The notes under the pieces: generated by a model
The model's database searches: none
What the model was told of the DNA's origin: nothing
What the model saw: only the letters and a program-made list of their open reading frames with translations
Shown here: one piece after another, positions 25,360 to 32,842 of the stretch
Layout of the letters: each line of letters opens with the position of its first letter
How positions within the stretch are numbered: the first letter of the stretch is position 1
Origin: Flammeovirgaceae bacterium
Lineage (GTDB): Bacteria; Bacteroidota; Bacteroidia; Cytophagales; Cyclobacteriaceae
Assembly: GCA_021299455.1 (NCBI GenBank)
Contig: JAJTGQ010000098.1
Location: 1 to 46,565, forward strand
Direction of reading: 5' to 3'
Length of the DNA: 46,565 nucleotides
Made by a program: the position numbers and the translations under genes

Positions 25360-25959
25360 CTATTGAATTTCCGGAAGGAAAACCTCCGATAGATCTATAA
25401 AAATACCTGCCAGAACAGTTGACCTTACCTTGTCAGTGCAAATGTACGGCTGCAAAATTCCGTCATATTTACCCTCTTTGTTAAGTGTGTAAACTAAAAC
25501 TGTTTGCTCTTGTGGATGTATCACCCAATATTCTTTTACACCCGCTTCTTCATAAATTGAAAACTTCTCCCGCAGATCTTTTGAGGTCGTGTTGGGAGAA
25601 AGTACCTCAATAATCCAATCAGGAGCTCCGATGCAACCTCGTTCATCAATTTTCGCTGGATCGCACACCACACAAACATCTGGCTGAACCACCGTAGTAA
25701 TATCTTTATCACCTTTCATTTTTGGCGATATGGGCAAACGAACATCAAAGGGAGCCGTGAATACTTGACAACGATCACCGCGCAGACTGCTCCACAACAA
25801 ACCAAATAAATTACCCACTACTTTTTGATGTTTACTGGTAGGTGCTGGCGACATCTTATAAATCTTGCCTCTTATAAGCTCCGCCATCTCGCCCCATTGC
25901 CAGCCAAAGTAGTCAGCATAAGTATAGCTCCCGCTGAGGTCTGGCTCGTTTATCTTCAT
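25360..25959 (-). CDS. Uma2-family (DUF820) PD-(D/E)xK nuclease-fold protein
   Basis: A 199-residue protein of the Uma2 family, a restriction-endonuclease-like fold abundant in cyanobacteria and present in Bacteroidota, function mostly unknown. The N-terminal ELIRGKIYKMSPAPTSKHQ block is typical. Putative catalytic residues are Asp in VQPDVCVV and Glu in PDWIIEVLSPNTTSKD, followed by a Lys in DLREKFSIYEEAGVKEYWVI. It converges with the SRP RNA and diverges from the transaldolase-like gene. Stand-alone context gives no hint of its DNA target. Confidence 0.88.
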   Translation of the reverse strand: MKINEPDLSGSYTYADYFGWQWGEMAELIRGKIYKMSPAPTSKHQKVVGNLFGLLWSSLRGDRCQVFTAPFDVRLPISPKMKGDKDITTVVQPDVCVVCDPAKIDERGCIGAPDWIIEVLSPNTTSKDLREKFSIYEEAGVKEYWVIHPQEQTVLVYTLNKEGKYDGILQPYICTDKVRSTVLAGIFIDLSEVFLPEIQ

Positions 25960-25964
25960 CTAGT

Positions 25965-25972
25965 CAAAGATA
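25965..25972 (-). promoter_or_regulatory. Possible -7 box of the Uma2 gene
   Basis: TATCTTTG on the minus strand, only five bases before the ATG at 25959; a TTG lies about 23 bases further upstream. If used, transcription would begin at or near the start codon, giving a nearly leaderless mRNA. Confidence 0.4.
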
Positions 25973-26027
25973 AAAATTAAGGCCGAATTTAGCATCAATA
26001 GCCAATCAATCTTTGATGGCTTTTAGT

Positions 26028-26035
26028 TAGTTTTG
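26028..26035 (+). promoter_or_regulatory. Possible -7 box of the transaldolase-like gene
   Basis: TAGTTTTG, full match to TAnnTTTG, 28 bases before the ATG. No well-spaced TTG -33 element was seen, so this is tentative. Confidence 0.4.
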
Positions 26036-26063
26036 CTACACAAACCACTATCAAATACATCAC

Positions 26064-26720
26064 ATGAAATTCTTCATTGACACTGCCAATCTAAACGAAA
26101 TAAAAGAAGCTTACGATCTAGGCGTCCTGGATGGAGTAACTACCAATCCATCATTGATGGCTAAAGAGGGCATTGCCGGAAAGGAAAAAGTGATGGCACA
26201 CTACAAAGCCATTTGTAACATTGTTGACAATAATGTGAGTGCGGAAGTGATCGCAACTGATTTTGAGGGTATTATTCGAGAGGGAATGGAGTTGGCAAAA
26301 ATTGACGATAAGATTGTGGTGAAAGTGCCCATGATAAAAGATGGCGTGAAAGCAATTAAGAAGTTCAGCAGCGAGGGAATCCGCACCAATTGCACCCTGG
26401 TATTCTCGGCAGGCCAGGCGTTGTTAACGGCCAAAGCAGGAGCAAGTTATGTTTCCCCATTCATCGGCCGCCTAGATGATATCTCACAATACGGCTTAGA
26501 GTTGATTGCGCAGATCAGATTAATCTATGATAACTACGGCTACCAAACCGAGATACTTGCAGCAAGTATTCGTCACACAATCCATCTAATCAAATGTGCG
26601 GAAATTGGCGCGGATGTAGCTACTTGCCCACTGAACGTAATCATGGCTTTACTAAAGCATCCTTTGACTGATAGTGGCTTAGAGAAATTCTTAGCAGATC
26701 ACAAAAAAGCAAATGGCTAA
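26064..26720 (+). CDS. Transaldolase / fructose-6-phosphate aldolase family
   Basis: A 218-residue short transaldolase of the FSA/TalC type. It begins [16 protein letters not shown], and has [13 protein letters not shown], the Schiff-base lysine in KIVVKVPM (about residue 88) and the later [12 protein letters not shown] and ILAASIRH blocks. Short members can be true transaldolases of the pentose phosphate pathway or fructose-6-phosphate aldolases; the length alone does not decide. It is followed 29 bases later by the ftsE-like gene, with an AT-rich spacer between them. Confidence 0.92.
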   Translation: MKFFIDTANLNEIKEAYDLGVLDGVTTNPSLMAKEGIAGKEKVMAHYKAICNIVDNNVSAEVIATDFEGIIREGMELAKIDDKIVVKVPMIKDGVKAIKKFSSEGIRTNCTLVFSAGQALLTAKAGASYVSPFIGRLDDISQYGLELIAQIRLIYDNYGYQTEILAASIRHTIHLIKCAEIGADVATCPLNVIMALLKHPLTDSGLEKFLADHKKANG

Positions 26721-26749
26721 TCTTAAATTTTGAACATTGAATTAGCTAC

Positions 26750-27460
26750 ATGTTTTCCACAGACCCCGTCCTTCGCGTAAAAGAAGCTACCATCTTTCAG
26801 GAGCAAAACCCTGTGCTTAGCAACATCAGTTTTGAAATGGAAAAGGGCGAATTCGTTTTTATCATTGGGCGAACTGGCTCAGGTAAATCATCTCTTTTAA
26901 AAACTTTTTATGCTGACCTTCCCCTTCGTCTGGGAGATATCAGCGTGGCTGGCTTTAGCATCCGGGAAATCAAAAATCACCAGATCCCTTTGTTGCGCAG
27001 AAAAGTAGGTATCATCTTTCAGGATTTTCAGTTATTGCCAGATAGAACCGTTGCTGAAAATCTTCTTTTTGTAATGCGTGCGACAGGTTGGAAAGAAAAC
27101 GCAAAAATGAAAAATCGGCTGGCTGATGTACTCATGCAAGTCGGCCTCGGTGCAGTAGAGAAAAAATTACCTCATCAACTTTCAGGAGGAGAACAACAAA
27201 GGGTCGTGATAGCGCGGGCGTTGATCAACGAACCTGTAATGTTGATAGCCGATGAACCTACAGGTAATTTGGATCCAGAGGTCTCACACGGTATCCTCAA
27301 AATATTTCAACAAATTAACAAAAGCGGTACGGCTGTTTTAATGGCTACACATAGCTATGGCCTTATCAAAAAATTTCCAGCTCGTGTGCTCAAGTGTGAA
27401 GAAGGCAGAATCTTAGACTCGAGTATTGAGCAATTTGAATTGAGTCCAGAAATGTTTTGA
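26750..27460 (+). CDS. ftsE: FtsE-like ABC transporter ATP-binding protein
   Basis: A 236-residue ABC ATPase with Walker A GRTGSGKSS, Q-loop IIFQDFQLLPDRTVAEN, signature [15 protein letters not shown], Walker B MLIADEPTGNLDPE and H-loop MATHSY. The DFQLLPDRTV region and DEPTGNLDP fit FtsE, which with FtsX controls peptidoglycan hydrolases at division. FtsX is not adjacent, so assignment rests on sequence resemblance, with the related LolD/MacB-type ATPases as alternatives. It converges with the anti-sigma gene across 13 bases. Confidence 0.82.
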   Translation: MFSTDPVLRVKEATIFQEQNPVLSNISFEMEKGEFVFIIGRTGSGKSSLLKTFYADLPLRLGDISVAGFSIREIKNHQIPLLRRKVGIIFQDFQLLPDRTVAENLLFVMRATGWKENAKMKNRLADVLMQVGLGAVEKKLPHQLSGGEQQRVVIARALINEPVMLIADEPTGNLDPEVSHGILKIFQQINKSGTAVLMATHSYGLIKKFPARVLKCEEGRILDSSIEQFELSPEMF

Positions 27461-27473
27461 TTCCACTAAAATA

Positions 27474-27998
27474 CTAAGAGCGAACCGGCACTTTTTTCTC
27501 GGGTTGCTTATCCAGTTTATTCAATTGCTGATTCAACAAATCTATTCGAACGAGTAGGTTTAAAACAAGTGCGTCTTTTACGTCTGTTGATGGCCTTTTA
27601 TCCATCTCTAGCTTTAAAACCTGATACATGGCCTCCAATTTTTGAAGGTTTTGCGTTACCTCGTCTTCTGTTAACCCTGTATCGGATTGAAATTGAGTCA
27701 CCAATAGTTTTTTTTCTGTGATCTGACTGCTATAGTAAGATTCTAGATCGATAAACTCTCCCTTTAACTTTGCGCGATCACCCCTATCAGTTGGGAGATC
27801 ACGGCTTGAAAAAACGGTAAACAAGGATACCCCTAAAAGAATGATAGCAGCGGCACGCCACAAGATCACTGAGTTCCATAGGGAAACAGATTTTGAAGGC
27901 AGCTGGCCTTCAATTCCTTCCCATGTTCCCCGAGGAGGCACTTGCGAATCAAAGTCGTCTCGGTGCTGACTAACAAAATCTTTTAGTGCATCTTTCAT
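27474..27998 (-). CDS. Putative membrane anti-sigma factor
   Basis: A 174-residue protein with a single membrane segment (about 47-63, ILWRAAAIILLGVSLFTVF) between a cytoplasmic N-terminal region with RGTWEGIEGQL and a helical C-terminal region (VTQNLQKLEAMYQVLKLEM). This layout, directly after an ECF sigma gene, is that of a Bacteroidota anti-sigma factor, although no zinc-binding motif is seen. Its ATG lies so that a -1 shifted sigma frame would end in the overlapping TGA (ATGA), the standard coupling of sigma/anti-sigma pairs. Confidence 0.75.
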   Translation of the reverse strand: MKDALKDFVSQHRDDFDSQVPPRGTWEGIEGQLPSKSVSLWNSVILWRAAAIILLGVSLFTVFSSRDLPTDRGDRAKLKGEFIDLESYYSSQITEKKLLVTQFQSDTGLTEDEVTQNLQKLEAMYQVLKLEMDKRPSTDVKDALVLNLLVRIDLLNQQLNKLDKQPEKKVPVRS

Positions 27999-28023
27999 AT
28001 CATGCTAAGTTCAAGTAATTCCT

Positions 28024-28545
28024 TCAATTTTTTTTTGAACGATTAAACTGGGATTTGGACGTGGACTCGCTGATTCCCATTATTTCAGCAATCTCTCCGT
28101 GGTCATAACCCTCCAATAAATAGAGCGACAGAACGGTTCTGTATCCGTCTGGCAAAGCGTGGATAGCGGTCTTAACCTTGTCAACAGTGAATGGAAAACC
28201 TTCAAAAAGATCCTGAGGTTCTTCTTCCTTTACATCAAAATCTTCGTGATCCGGAAATCGCTCAAACCGTTTTTTCGTAGCATGTGTAATCGCTTTATTG
28301 ATCACGATTCGTTTTAACCAGGCACCAAAAGCTGAATCACCTCGGTAACTATCGAGGTTGTTAAACGCGCTAATAAAGGCTTCTTGTAGAACATCCTGGG
28401 CTTCGTCTTCATTATTGACAATTCGATAGCCCACATTGTACATGCTTCTGCTATACAACTTATACAGTTGATAATAGGATTTCCTGTCGCCTTTCCGGCA
28501 ACGATCGATTAGCTCCTGATGGATGTGTGGTATCGATAGTTCCAA
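28024..28545 (-). CDS. ECF-type RNA polymerase sigma factor, possibly extended by frameshift
   Basis: A 173-residue sigma-70 family ECF factor. Region 2 (NNEDEAQDVLQEAFISAF with SYRGDSAFGAWLKRI) and region 4 (HALPDGYRTVLSLYLLEG and GEIAEIMGISESTSKSQ) are intact. The literal frame stops abruptly after NRSKKN, within an A9 run. Shifting -1 there (or one extra A) gives NRSKKKLKELLELSMI, the usual type of region 4 ending, and stops at 27997-27995 overlapping the anti-sigma ATG. So the functional product may be about 183 residues made by slippage, or the tract may be variable or miscalled. Confidence 0.88.
   Translation of the reverse strand: MELSIPHIHQELIDRCRKGDRKSYYQLYKLYSRSMYNVGYRIVNNEDEAQDVLQEAFISAFNNLDSYRGDSAFGAWLKRIVINKAITHATKKRFERFPDHEDFDVKEEEPQDLFEGFPFTVDKVKTAIHALPDGYRTVLSLYLLEGYDHGEIAEIMGISESTSKSQFNRSKKN
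28028..28036 (-). other. A9 slippery tract at the 3' end of the sigma gene
   Basis: Nine consecutive A on the minus strand, read TCA AAA AAA AAT TGA in the zero frame. A -1 slip on A-AAA-AAA restores AAA TTG AAG GAA and a frame that ends in the ATGA overlap with the anti-sigma gene. Runs of this length also promote transcriptional slippage. Confidence 0.7.
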
Positions 28546-28553
28546 CGAATAAC

Positions 28554-28581
28554 CTTTACTTGGTCAAAAGACCAAGTAAAG
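28554..28581 (-). promoter_or_regulatory. Perfect 12-bp inverted repeat just upstream of the sigma gene
   Basis: CTTTACTTGGTC and GACCAAGTAAAG (28554-28565 with 28570-28581) around a four-base loop, between the TPR gene stop and the sigma ATG, eight bases before the latter. No long T run follows on the minus strand, so it is not a standard terminator. It could be a protein-binding operator or an mRNA hairpin affecting sigma translation. Confidence 0.6.
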
Positions 28582-28597
28582 ATAACAAGGTTGCATA

Positions 28598-29380
28598 CTA
28601 CTTGATCTTCGCCAGGTTTTCTTTTGCCAACGCAAAGTCCGGGGCAATTACAAGCGCTTCCTGAAAGTACTTTTTCGCATTTATTTTGTCTCCTTGATCG
28701 AGTGCAAGCATGCCCTTCAAATTGACGACCGCCACTTTTACCGGAAACTCCTTGGCTTTTCCTTTCGAATCATTATAAGAAGCTTTTACGCCATCAAGGT
28801 CTTTCCTGGCAAGCAAAATTTCCGCAGAGTTCGCACTCTCTTTAAACCGTTTCATTTGATACTGAAGAAACGCCATTTTATAAAGCGCGGTAATGTTGTC
28901 AGTCAACAAGTAGAGGCTCTCATAGCTTTGAATAGACTTATCAAGAACACCCAACGCCTCGTATCCTCCGGCTGCCACTTCCAGCGCACCGGTATTCTTT
29001 GGATTCCTTTTTAATAACTCACTCGCAACCAATACAGCAGAGGCTGATTTCTGGTTTTGAAAGTAATAAACAGCCAAATCAAAAATGATTGAATCATTGC
29101 CCGGGTTTTCAATGATAAGGTCGTACAAAGCGTCTTTGGCAACTTCGTAGTCATTCCACTGAAGTGCAGCCGCATATTTGCGAGCAAAATGCTGAGTTAA
29201 CGGGTTGATTCTGGGAAGTGTGTCATTCTTCACAGGTTCTACCTTTGGTGCCGGAGCTGTTATTACTGCCGCTGGTTCCGGATCCATCTTTCGCTGCTCC
29301 TCTCCTTTCTTCTTTCTTTGGGCAAAAGAAGCAGATGCGATTCCTACCAATACGATCAAGAAGTAAATTCGAATTTTCAT
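28598..29380 (-). CDS. Exported TPR-repeat protein
   Basis: A 260-residue protein with a signal peptide (MKIRIYFLIVLVGIASASFAQ), a basic then Pro/Ala-rich linker (about 22-55) and several TPR-like helical repeats to the C-terminus, the last being AKKYFQEALVIAPDFALAKENL. I chose ATG 29380 over an in-frame TTG two codons earlier. Such periplasmic TPR proteins usually mediate protein contacts. It lies between the CCA-adding enzyme gene and the sigma/anti-sigma pair on the same strand; a functional link to the sigma factor is possible but not shown. Confidence 0.82.
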   Translation of the reverse strand: MKIRIYFLIVLVGIASASFAQRKKKGEEQRKMDPEPAAVITAPAPKVEPVKNDTLPRINPLTQHFARKYAAALQWNDYEVAKDALYDLIIENPGNDSIIFDLAVYYFQNQKSASAVLVASELLKRNPKNTGALEVAAGGYEALGVLDKSIQSYESLYLLTDNITALYKMAFLQYQMKRFKESANSAEILLARKDLDGVKASYNDSKGKAKEFPVKVAVVNLKGMLALDQGDKINAKKYFQEALVIAPDFALAKENLAKIK

Positions 29381-29397
29381 AAACAAGTTTTATTTTT

Positions 29398-30819
29398 TCA
29401 GGGTGTATTTATTTTCAAGTGAATGCCTTTTTCAGAAGCGATTTTAAGCATCAGTGCGTATGCTTCTTGCCGATCATTTTTAATTTGCCCGTCTAAGATG
29501 GCCTCTTTTATCTGATCTTTAATGTCTCCAATTATCCTGCCGGGCTCAATGTCAAAAATAGTCATGATTTCATCGCCATCAATAGGTGGCTGAAAATTTC
29601 TCACCTGATCTTTTTCTTCTACCTCAATCATCTTCTGCTGAACTTTCTCAAAGTTCTTGAGGTACTTTGCCACTTTCTCGCTATTCTTTGAGGTAATATC
29701 GGCACGACACAGAATCATCAACGCATCTGCATCGTTTCCGGCTTCAAAAAGTAATCTGCGAATGGCGGAATCTGTAACCTCCTTTACCAAGGCAATTGGT
29801 CTTAGGTGAAGTCGGACTAACTTCTGAACAAAATCCATCTTTTCATTCATGGGCAACTTCATGCGCCTGAAAATGCCCGGTACCATGCGCGCGCCTTTGT
29901 CTTCGTGCCCGTGAAAAGTCCAGCCCACTTCTTTATCAAATCGCTTGGTTACCGGCTTCGCAATGTCATGCAAAATGGCTGCCCATCGAAGCCATAGATC
30001 GGGTGATACTTTTGAAACATTGTCCAACACCTGAAGGGTATGGTAAAAATTGTCTTTGTGGGCTTTATTGTCCTGATACTCCACACCGTGGAGTGCCACC
30101 ATTTCCGGAAAAATGAGTTTAAGAATTCCCGACTGAAAAAGGAGCTTAAATCCATAGGAAGGAACAGGAGACAGGATGATCTTATTGAGTTCATCTGAAA
30201 TGCGCTCCATGGAAACAATTTTCAAACGCTCTTTATTTCTACCGATAGCCTCAAATGTATCTGCTTCAATGTCAAAATTCAATTGAGAAGCAAATCGAAT
30301 CGCACGCATCATGCGAAGTGGGTCGTCAGAAAACGTGATATCAGGGCTAAGCGGAGTTTTAATCAAACTTTCTTTTAAGTGGCCAACACCACCAAATGGA
30401 TCGAGCAGTTCGCCATAGTTTTTTCGCACGAGACTAATAGCCAGTGCATTGATGGTGAAATCTCTGCGGCATTGGTCGTCTTCTAGTGTGCCATCTTCCA
30501 CGATTGGCTTTCTCGACTCACTGCGATAGGATTCCTTCCGGGCACCTACGAATTCCAATTCCAGATCACCATGCCTGATGTTCGCAGTTCCAAAATTTTT
30601 AAAAATAGTAACCTGCTTTTCACCCAGCATAGCGGCCACTTCTTTCGCAAGCTCGATGCCACTGCCAACACATACAAAATCTACATCTTTACTCGGTCGT
30701 TGAAGAATCAAATCGCGTACATAGCCACCGACCGCATACGCCTCAACGCCCAGCCTTTCAGCAGCTTGAGCTACAGCCTTAAAGGCAAGATTTGTGTTTA
30801 ATTGAACGGAAAAGTTCAC
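29398..30819 (-). CDS. cca: CCA-adding tRNA nucleotidyltransferase with HD domain
   Basis: About 473 residues. The nucleotidyltransferase head has GGYVRDLIL and the metal site PSKDVDFVCVG (DxD), then CRRDFTINALA; an RNA-binding middle follows (IRFASQLNFDIEADTFEAI), and an HD domain (YHTLQVLDNVS, AAILHDIAK) completes it. It adds or repairs the 3' CCA of tRNA. No ATG lies ahead of the conserved head; GTG 30819 (VNFSVQLNTN) matches the usual family start, while a TTG at 30903 would add 28 unusual residues. Confidence 0.92.
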   Translation of the reverse strand: MNFSVQLNTNLAFKAVAQAAERLGVEAYAVGGYVRDLILQRPSKDVDFVCVGSGIELAKEVAAMLGEKQVTIFKNFGTANIRHGDLELEFVGARKESYRSESRKPIVEDGTLEDDQCRRDFTINALAISLVRKNYGELLDPFGGVGHLKESLIKTPLSPDITFSDDPLRMMRAIRFASQLNFDIEADTFEAIGRNKERLKIVSMERISDELNKIILSPVPSYGFKLLFQSGILKLIFPEMVALHGVEYQDNKAHKDNFYHTLQVLDNVSKVSPDLWLRWAAILHDIAKPVTKRFDKEVGWTFHGHEDKGARMVPGIFRRMKLPMNEKMDFVQKLVRLHLRPIALVKEVTDSAIRRLLFEAGNDADALMILCRADITSKNSEKVAKYLKNFEKVQQKMIEVEEKDQVRNFQPPIDGDEIMTIFDIEPGRIIGDIKDQIKEAILDGQIKNDRQEAYALMLKIASEKGIHLKINTP

Positions 30820-30920
30820 CGAAGAATTGTTTTGTAGCAACAGGTTGGCAAAGGTAAGACGAAATAGGGAATAGTTTTCCGCATCGACACAGCGGATTTC
30901 CAAATCTAACGGATATCAAT

Positions 30921-31328
30921 TCACTTTGAGCCCCACACCAAACGCTGTTGCTCTTGCCCAATATTCAAGACGACTCGGAGCGGGTTAGGAATCATCACCA
31001 ATTTCGTTTCCTTGCCGGGAAGTGAATCTACTTCCACGTAGACGCCTTCAGACTGGCCTACTGAAAACTCATTGCTTTGATCAATCGTGTATGTTTTGGC
31101 CATGTAGGCAATGGGCAAAAGAACATCTGTATCGGGGCAGTACTTGTCATGAATTTCTTGAAACACCCCTTCGAGGTAGTTGCCAAACTCGTCAAGCAAC
31201 GAGTCTTCCAAATCATGCAATTCTTCTTCCAGATCGTCATATTTGGGATTATTGTAGTCAAGCTTCTTTAACTCATTTCTTCTAAGTGCGATTGTCTGAA
31301 CGGCCAGATCCAATTTTTTCAAATCCAT
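30921..31328 (-). CDS. Hypothetical protein with N-terminal coiled coil
   Basis: A 135-residue cytoplasmic protein from ATG 31328 (an in-frame TTG lies six codons earlier). The first ~60 residues are helical and highly charged (LKKLDYNNPKYDDLEEELHD), then a beta-rich half with VLLPIAYMAKTYTI and KLVMIPNPLRVVLNI. No signal peptide or catalytic motif. It lies upstream of cca on the same strand with about 100 bases between, so it may be in its operon. Function unknown; divergent from hppD. Confidence 0.75.
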   Translation of the reverse strand: MDLKKLDLAVQTIALRRNELKKLDYNNPKYDDLEEELHDLEDSLLDEFGNYLEGVFQEIHDKYCPDTDVLLPIAYMAKTYTIDQSNEFSVGQSEGVYVEVDSLPGKETKLVMIPNPLRVVLNIGQEQQRLVWGSK

Positions 31329-31412
31329 AATCCAATTTTTTGCCAAGATTGCCCAAAGTCAAAATAAAAACAAGCGGAATGTTTAAATTTACCACACTAA
31401 ATTAACATTCCA

Positions 31413-32507
31413 ATGGAACCTGACTTTCTACCCATCAACGGCACCGACTACATTGAGTTTTATGTGGGAAACGCCAAACAGGCCTCGCTGTTTTATCAGC
31501 ATTGCTTCGGCTTCGAACTGGTGGCTTACGCTGGCCCTGAAACAGGAGTAAAAGACAGAGCTAGTTATGTGCTGCAACAACACAAAATACGCTTTGTTGT
31601 AACTACTTCGCTTCAGCCTGATTCTGAAATTTCTGAACATCTAAGAAAACATGGGGACGGTGTCAAGGTGCTAGCGCTCTGGGTAGATGACGCCACAAAA
31701 TCTTTTCAAGAAACGGTACTACGTGGAGCAGAAGTTGCTTTTGAACCTAAGACGTTAAAAGACGAACAAGGAGAAATTGTTTTATCTGGTATTAAAACCT
31801 ATGGAGAAACCATTCACACTTTTGTTGAAAGAAAGAACTACAAGGGAGCCTTTATGCCGGGTTTCAAAGCTGTAAAAAGCAGTTTTGCGCCTACCTCCAT
31901 TGGATTAAAACATGTTGACCATTGCGTGGGCAATGTGGAACTTGGACATATGAATAAGTGGGTTAAGTTTTATGAAGATGTCATGGGCTTCAAATTGTTG
32001 ATCACTTTCGATGACAAAGACATCTCCACCGAATACAGTGCGCTAATGAGCAAAGTGGTTTCAAATGGAAACGGATACATCAAATTTCCTATCAACGAAC
32101 CTGCCAAGGGCAAAAAGAAATCACAGATAGAAGAGTACCTTGATTTTTATAAGGGAGCAGGCGTGCAACATATTGCCATTGCCACCGATGACATTATTCA
32201 AACTGTGGGAGAACTGAAGAAGCGCGGTGTTGAATTTCTTCATGTACCTGATTCTTACTATGCAGAAGTCATCGAACGTGTAGGAAAAATCAATGAAGAC
32301 TATAAAGAGCTACAAAAACTGAATATCCTCATCGATCGAGATGAAGAAGGCTATCTCTTGCAAATATTTTCGAAACCACTCCAGGATCGACCAACTTTAT
32401 TTTTCGAGATCATCGAACGCAATGGAGCCAAGTCTTTTGGTAAAGGGAATTTCAAAGCATTGTTTGAAGCCATTGAGCACGAACAGGAGTTAAGAGGAAA
32501 CCTATAG
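31413..32507 (+). CDS. hppD: 4-hydroxyphenylpyruvate dioxygenase
   Basis: A 364-residue Fe(II) dioxygenase of tyrosine catabolism, producing homogentisate. Two vicinal-oxygen-chelate halves are present. The iron ligands are identifiable: His170 in LKHVDHCVGNVELG, His253 in GVQHIAIATDDI and Glu332 in FFEIIER. The C-terminal gate helix (GKGNFKALFEAIEHEQELRG) is intact. It is followed nine bases later by a cupin gene. Homogentisate dioxygenase is not in the window. Confidence 0.96.
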   Translation: MEPDFLPINGTDYIEFYVGNAKQASLFYQHCFGFELVAYAGPETGVKDRASYVLQQHKIRFVVTTSLQPDSEISEHLRKHGDGVKVLALWVDDATKSFQETVLRGAEVAFEPKTLKDEQGEIVLSGIKTYGETIHTFVERKNYKGAFMPGFKAVKSSFAPTSIGLKHVDHCVGNVELGHMNKWVKFYEDVMGFKLLITFDDKDISTEYSALMSKVVSNGNGYIKFPINEPAKGKKKSQIEEYLDFYKGAGVQHIAIATDDIIQTVGELKKRGVEFLHVPDSYYAEVIERVGKINEDYKELQKLNILIDRDEEGYLLQIFSKPLQDRPTLFFEIIERNGAKSFGKGNFKALFEAIEHEQELRGNL

Positions 32508-32516
32508 AAATTAACA

Positions 32517-32837
32517 ATGATTGAAGAGCTAAAAAAGATAGAACCTCGCGAGATCATGCCCGGTTTTTCAGGACGATTCATTCACACCGATAACATGACG
32601 TTCGCCTATTGGGAGATTAAACAGGGAAGTTCATTGCCCGAACACTCTCATATGCATGAACAGGTTGTCAATATGCTTGAAGGAGAATTTGAACTTGTTC
32701 TCCAGGGCATATCGAATCACCTACAAGCAGGAATGGTGTTACCTATTCCGTCACATGCCAAGCATTCAGGAAGGGCCATAACAGACTGCAAAATTTTAGA
32801 TGTGTTTTACCCCGTCCGTGAGGACTACAAGAAATAA
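32517..32837 (+). CDS. Single-domain cupin protein
   Basis: A 106-residue cupin. Motif 1 is visible as EHSHMHEQVVNMLEGEFEL with metal ligands His43, His45 and Glu48, and motif 2 as AGMVLPIPSHAKHSG with His80 or His83. Small cupins bind a metal and act as isomerases, dioxygenases or sensors; no substrate can be inferred firmly. It sits between hppD (9 bases) and the phosphohexomutase (5 bases), so it is co-transcribed with both and could serve aromatic degradation. Confidence 0.85.
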   Translation: MIEELKKIEPREIMPGFSGRFIHTDNMTFAYWEIKQGSSLPEHSHMHEQVVNMLEGEFELVLQGISNHLQAGMVLPIPSHAKHSGRAITDCKILDVFYPVREDYKK

Positions 32838-32842
32838 AAAGA

